A stretch of DNA of 64,000 nt, from positions 13,901,757 through 13,965,756 of the forward strand of contig CM063251.1 of the NCBI GenBank assembly GCA_032158295.1. The letters run 5' to 3'. This DNA is from Pycnopodia helianthoides. Taxonomy: Eukaryota > Echinodermata > Asteroidea > Forcipulatida > Asteriidae. The position numbers were made by a program, and so were the translations under genes. Shown in pieces: positions 60,168 to 64,000 of this stretch. The notes under the pieces are model-generated. The model made no database searches. It was not told the DNA's origin and saw only the letters and a list, made by a program, of their open reading frames with translations. How positions within the stretch are numbered: the first letter of the stretch is position 1; every line of letters begins with the position of its first letter.

Positions 60168-60840
60168 ATACATCTGTGCAAGCGCACACAAGCGAGAACA
60201 ACGGATTTATCCGTCGAGTCTGCTGCCACCAGCGTCCCCATAATTATAGTGTTGAGTTTGAGGCTTTAAATGAATATCAAAGTGTCTAGGTTCAGTGTTA
60301 ATCAATTAAAAAAAAACTTTTTGAAAACTACAGACAGCCCGATATCTCATGGGATGGTTTAAATAAGTACACCATTAATTTTGGAACATATCTTTTTGAA
60401 ACTATAAAATTAATACCCAAATATATCTAAAGCATTCAGTCAGTAGGCCTATAGGTGTTTTCCAACGGCATCTAGAATACAAGGCAGCCTCGGTTATGAG
60501 TGGTTCAAATTACACGTTACCTTGGATAAGCACGAAATCTGTGAGCGGGTGTGTTGCAGCACACATACAGAAAACGTCAGTTTTCCGCACACCTCAACAC
60601 ACCAAGCGCACACGCTTTAATATTCACTACCTTATGGAGACCGAGAACAAAACAGAAAGGGGAACACAAAAGGTCTCCATTTGGGGAATTCTAAAGGAAT
60701 ATTATGTACAAAGCCTACGAGAGGATTTTCACTACAGGGACAAAGGCAAGAACAAAAGAGTTTCCACGGGGTACAAAAATAGAATGTGTGCACAGCTCTG
60801 TGTTGCGTACACTCTGTGTACTATCTATTGTGATGTGCAC
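60168..60840. other. no supported gene
   Basis: A 143-codon plus-strand frame (60496-60927) has no start context or recognised domain and runs directly into a MITE, so it is not called. Confidence 0.35.
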
Positions 60841-61048
60841 TTAAAGGTGCTGCAAACGTTTGGTAATTGGAGCCTTCTGATTGTGTTAATCCTATATAAA
60901 TGTAGGTACATACCTACAAAAAACTAACCTGTGAAAATTTCAATTGGGCGCGTTTTTGAGATACTACCGAAAAACCGGAGCGAATATTTCCATACAGGAA
61001 GAACATTCCCCATAGGAATACACAGTCTGAGAAGCGTTTCTGACACAC
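60841..61048 (+). repeat. TTAA-type MITE, subfamily B, right half missing
   Basis: TTAAAGGTGCTGCAAACGTT at the left end, then the same TGTGTTAATCCTATATAAAT and AACCGGAGCGAATATTTCCA blocks as 21301-21675. It stops after GAAGCGTTTCTGAC. Confidence 0.75.
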
Positions 61049-61158
61049 CAAGTTGGGATATACTTTAATAATGTTTCAACTAAATAGGGAATTAGAAAAC
61101 AAAGATTTAAATCCAAGGTGCGCTTATAAGAACCAGTGCCCGGCAGCAAATTTATGTT

Positions 61159-61253
61159 CTGCAGCACACGCTGGCTACGGAGTCAACAGTTAAGGGATAG
61201 GGAAGAACAGCCTATCCCTTAACTGTTGACTCCATAGCCGACGTGTGCTGCAG
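61159..61253. ncRNA. long hairpin, 42-bp arms, 11-base loop
   Basis: Arms 61159-61200 and 61212-61253 are complementary at 39 of 42 positions (CTGCAGCACACG... and ...CTATCCCTTAACTGTTGACT). Either strand would form a compact stem of microRNA-precursor or hairpin-siRNA size, but it may equally be a young foldback element. No evidence of transcription is available. Confidence 0.35.
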
Positions 61254-62040
61254 AAAAAAATCGCTCAATTGATAGGCAGAACTGCGCTTCAAGAAAACGA
61301 GTGTGAAAGCTTTGTCGGTTTTTCTGTCGATCCTAAGTCATTATTGGAAAGTCTATGCAATGGAATGAGAAAAACATGTCTTTGGGGTGGGGATGGGGTA
61401 ATTCTAGCAACACAAATGTAACATTAATGCCATATATTTTGTTAAGAGGAGAAGTGTTACGGCCTTTTGTTACTGAAAAAGGGTACTCTGCGTGTCCGGA
61501 ACAAGGGCGTAGAGCCTTAACGCCCTTCTTCCGGCACACCACGGTTTATACATTTTTATTCTAACGTTATGACAGTTTGTAGGTTGTAACCAAGCCGCAG
61601 TGGGTGTAACCAGGCCGTTATCAGTGTAATTCTACGGACTATTGCCCAGGAGGGCACCGTATAGGTAGATACATGAATCACAGGCCCTTGAGTCAGTTCG
61701 ATGTTTTGTCATCATCACCATGTTCCTGCCACACGTCAGATTTGATCACGTGAATTTACTACAAACTGAAACTTAATGGTGGCTGAAATGACAACAAAAC
61801 CACTATTCATCCTTCATCCACTATACATCATTTTTAACGTCCATAATCTTTGAAATAACTCATTTATTATAATATTACTTTTAAAAGCATGCACTGATTC
61901 AGTTCGTACACTTTCAAAACAACCCAAACACTATCTCGAACAATAATAACGCTTGCCGCCTTTCGAACCTCGAGTTTAAAAACCTGTCCCACTGCTGTGC
62001 CATGACGTTCTAGACTTTGCCAAAAAGAAATACCGACATT
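61254..62040 (-). other. 3' region of receptor-like gene
   Basis: Probable 3' UTR and flank of the gene at 62041-62953. A minus-strand AATAAA (TTTATT on plus at 61863-61868) lies about 175 bp past the stop. Confidence 0.4.
61863..61868 (-). terminator. possible polyadenylation signal AATAAA
   Basis: Canonical hexamer on the minus strand, 173 bp downstream of the stop codon at 62041. Position is plausible; use is not shown. Confidence 0.35.
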
Positions 62041-62953
62041 TTATTCAAGACTAAGCACATTATAAATCTCTTCGGTGTCTATGGCTGTAGATTGTTTACG
62101 GCGTTGTAGTGTATTGTATATGTTTTCAACCGCGCTCTCGCTTTGACTACCGTCGTCTTTTCCCGCGCATTTTTCAACCTGTCCGGAATCACCGGATGGG
62201 GGCGTCGTTGCCGCATCTGGGAAACCGCTATGGGAGTCGGTCAGTTTGAGGTAGTCCGTGTTCGGGGCGTCGTCGCGGCACGTAGACATCGCCCCGTCCG
62301 GGCAGCTGACGAGTTTTCCTCGGTAGTTGTCAGCTGCAAATAGTCATACTTGATTGTGGCGTCTTCATCCTCTGAAACCAAATTGTCCCCATTAGCTTCT
62401 TCATCTCCATCTTTCGACGATCTTATTAAACGATTGTTTCCTGACCTCTCCAGAGTGAAATAAAATGGCCGTTGTTCGGCGCTTGTCGTATTTGCACTCC
62501 CGGTCACTTCACTTAAAACAGCCGTCGTTTGCTCTTTCTCATTTGATTTAATGGAACTGTAGTATACATCATTCTGTCTGGATGCCGCCTCCGTGGGCAC
62601 CTGGCCGCCCACCTCTTGCAGAGAGGAGTAATAGGCTTCGTCGGGTTGCGTCACTTCTAACGCCCCAGTCGACGTGCAGCCTAAGACCCCCATGGCGGTA
62701 CCGTTAGCCAGACTAAAGTCAGGTACATCGTACTCCGATAGCCGGTTCGTGCGAGGCCGTGACCGGACTTGGCTTACAATCACTGGTTGGGGCTCGTCGT
62801 AGTCACAATGAATTGATGTAATGCGCATGACCAGTTGAGACGAGACCTGACTGGTGCGCACGGTAGGGAACCTGCAATCGGCAGGTTGATCCAGCTGCGT
62901 GTAAACTGAGCCGGTATTCATGCCATCCGTCTCCACATTGTACGGCGAGTAAC
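62041..62953 (-). CDS. terminal exon: tyrosine-motif-rich receptor tail (ITIM/ITAM-like), frame broken
   Basis: On the minus strand the acceptor TTATATTCCAACTATCACAG ends at 62954. Two bases then complete a codon, followed by YSPYNVETDGMNTGSVYTQL. The exon runs about 300 codons to TAA at 62043-62041. No signal peptide or membrane segment is present, so this is the intracellular end of a larger protein encoded to the right. Tyrosine motifs in order: VYTQL, CDYDEP, SEYDVP, YYSSL, YYSSI, FYFTL, YDYLQL, then in the shifted frame TDYLKL, IYNTL, IYNVL. YxxL/I sites are the SH2-binding signature of ITIM/ITAM receptors; YxxP sites suit Crk/Nck-type SH2 domains. Between about 62330 and 62255 the frame changes: the first frame ends in a stop at 62241 and the C-terminal part continues in another. 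The break could be assembly error, a real frameshift or a pseudogene. The extracellular family cannot be told. Confidence 0.7.
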
Positions 62954-63005
62954 CTGTGATAGTTGGAATATAAGAATAGAAACATCATTAGGCCTACTTC
63001 AAACC
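62954..63005 (-). other. intron 5' of the receptor tail exon (3' end)
   Basis: Contains the T/A-rich tract (TGATGTTTCTATTCTTATAT) leading to the acceptor. Confidence 0.5.
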
Positions 63006-63396
63006 CTGCAGTGAAGGCTGTTTTCAGCACGTGCTGACATATTTCAATATTTCCATTGTCTTAACTACATCGTACACATCAGTCAGCTCATGTATGCCAT
63101 GATATCTTAAGCAGGACCATGGCACATGTCCTAGAGGGGTGTCTCTTTATAACAGAGGTCCTTGATTTGGTTAGAAGGGGGCAGGACAAAACTCTGCCAG
63201 CAGCCTTAGTGTATATTGTCAATGAAACCAAACTATAAAACTTAATTAATTAAGCAAACACACTTAGATGAACAAATGCAAAACTAACCCTCCTAAACTA
63301 TAGAGGAGAAAAAACTTGTTAGCAGGTGCTGACAACGAACCACAGGGGTGTTGCAATCAAACATGTCCCTCGTTGGAGGATTTTACATGTTTTTAA
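63006..63396 (+). repeat. dispersed repeat, copy without GA expansion
   Basis: Homologous to 44214-44836: CTGCAGTGAAGGCTGTTTTC, GTGCTGACATATTTCAATAT, GTTAGAAGGGGGCAGGACAA, GGTGCTGACAACGAACCACA. It lies in the inferred intron of the receptor-like gene. Confidence 0.75.
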
Positions 63397-63838
63397 ATAT
63401 TATTATGGTGATTTTTAATAATCTAATAAATTAGTGATCATGGAAGACATACGACTCACGATAAGGAAAATCAATCAAACACATTGAACAAAATACAACA
63501 AGTTCTCAGTAAATAAACACAACAAACAGTCTGTGAACATTATACCGAATCGGTCACGTTTTCGAGAGACACTGAACAATGGCTTACATTCACATGAGAG
63601 ATTTATGTAATAATTTGCTTTAATATCGATCTTTCGGCAGGTCAGAATAAGAAAGTGACGGTTTTTGATGTTTTTCATGCAAAATTAGACGATAGTGTTG
63701 GAAATTTGTCATGGTTACCAACTTTATAAAAAAAATATGCGTTCAGATTTATAATCGTGCACAATAACTTAAAAAGCCAAACATACATATGATATTAAAT
63801 ATATATATATTTATATATCCCAGTATTTAGGGCCCCTA

Positions 63839-63842
<4 letters not shown>
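63397..63842. other. intron of receptor-like gene, no other feature
   Basis: AT-rich, no supported exon. Confidence 0.4.
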
Positions 63843-63900
<58 letters not shown>

Positions 63901-63969
63901 TGTAGGGTAGATGGCCTTAGCTTTCGATCCAAACCGGGCCTTCGTCATATATATATATATATATATATT
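63843..63969. repeat. two (AT)n microsatellites flanking a repeat-tail motif
   Basis: (AT)n at 63845-63894 and 63948-63967. Between them lies AGCTTTCGATCCAAACCGGG then CCTTCGTCAT, a motif type often seen at the ends of dispersed repeats. A similar ACGTTTCGATCGTGATGC...CGTCTTCAG lies at 56760-56790. Confidence 0.7.
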
Positions 63970-64000
63970 TTTTTTAAAGTTTTGTTTTAAGCATTGGCTC

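Noticed and set aside
60496..60927. 143-codon plus-strand frame
   Set aside because: Its C-terminal part is the MITE at 60841; no start context, splice site or motif.

Overview
This window is eukaryotic nuclear DNA, AT-rich and non-coding for most of its length. No prokaryotic gene organisation is present. Coding sequence appears only as short exons with splice signals, set among MITE-like elements, foldback elements, one tRNA-derived SINE, simple repeats and a large minisatellite. The repeat repertoire suggests a marine invertebrate deuterostome, probably an echinoderm such as a sea star. That is a recollection of similar repeats (for example TTAAAGGCACTGGACA termini) and was not searched.

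Genes. (1) The best coding evidence is at 62041-62953 (minus): the last coding exon of a transmembrane-receptor-like protein whose upstream exons lie beyond the right edge. It encodes about 300 residues of tyrosine-motif-rich cytoplasmic tail (repeated YxxL/I motifs of ITIM/ITAM type plus YxxP motifs), interrupted by a reading-frame break near 62255-62330. (2) A plus-strand split gene is inferred at 39621-42842 from three phase-compatible exons and a possible terminal exon. (3) A second plus-strand group, 55045-57982, has three exon candidates; at least one connecting exon is not identified. Groups 2 and 3 could be one gene, since the exon ending at 41389 and the one starting at 55045 are both in phase 0. 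(4) Two isolated minus-strand terminal-exon candidates lie at 5992-6100 and 59322-59584. None of these proteins is recognised by name.

Repeats. Four groups dominate. (a) A large family of about 350-400 bp MITEs has TTAA target sites and TTAAAGG termini (Kolobok/T2-like). There are at least twelve full or partial copies, and the subfamilies share an internal core. (b) Five copies of a roughly 170-230 bp element have ACTCTAAAAA termini and are packed with GGGTCA/TGACCC half-sites; one copy was split by another 324-bp MITE that left a 9-bp target duplication. (c) Foldback elements lie at 4859, 32784, 36001, 36628, 37193, 60007 and 61159. (d) A 1.6-kb minisatellite of an 18-bp unit lies at 22264-23839.

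Layout: 1-8.4 kb is MITE-rich intergenic DNA with one minus exon candidate; 8.4-22 kb is mostly featureless with scattered repeats and the SINE; 22.3-23.8 kb is the minisatellite; 24-39 kb is repeat-rich DNA with no supported gene; 39.6-58 kb holds the plus-strand exons and their probable introns; 58-64 kb holds the minus-strand coding exons.
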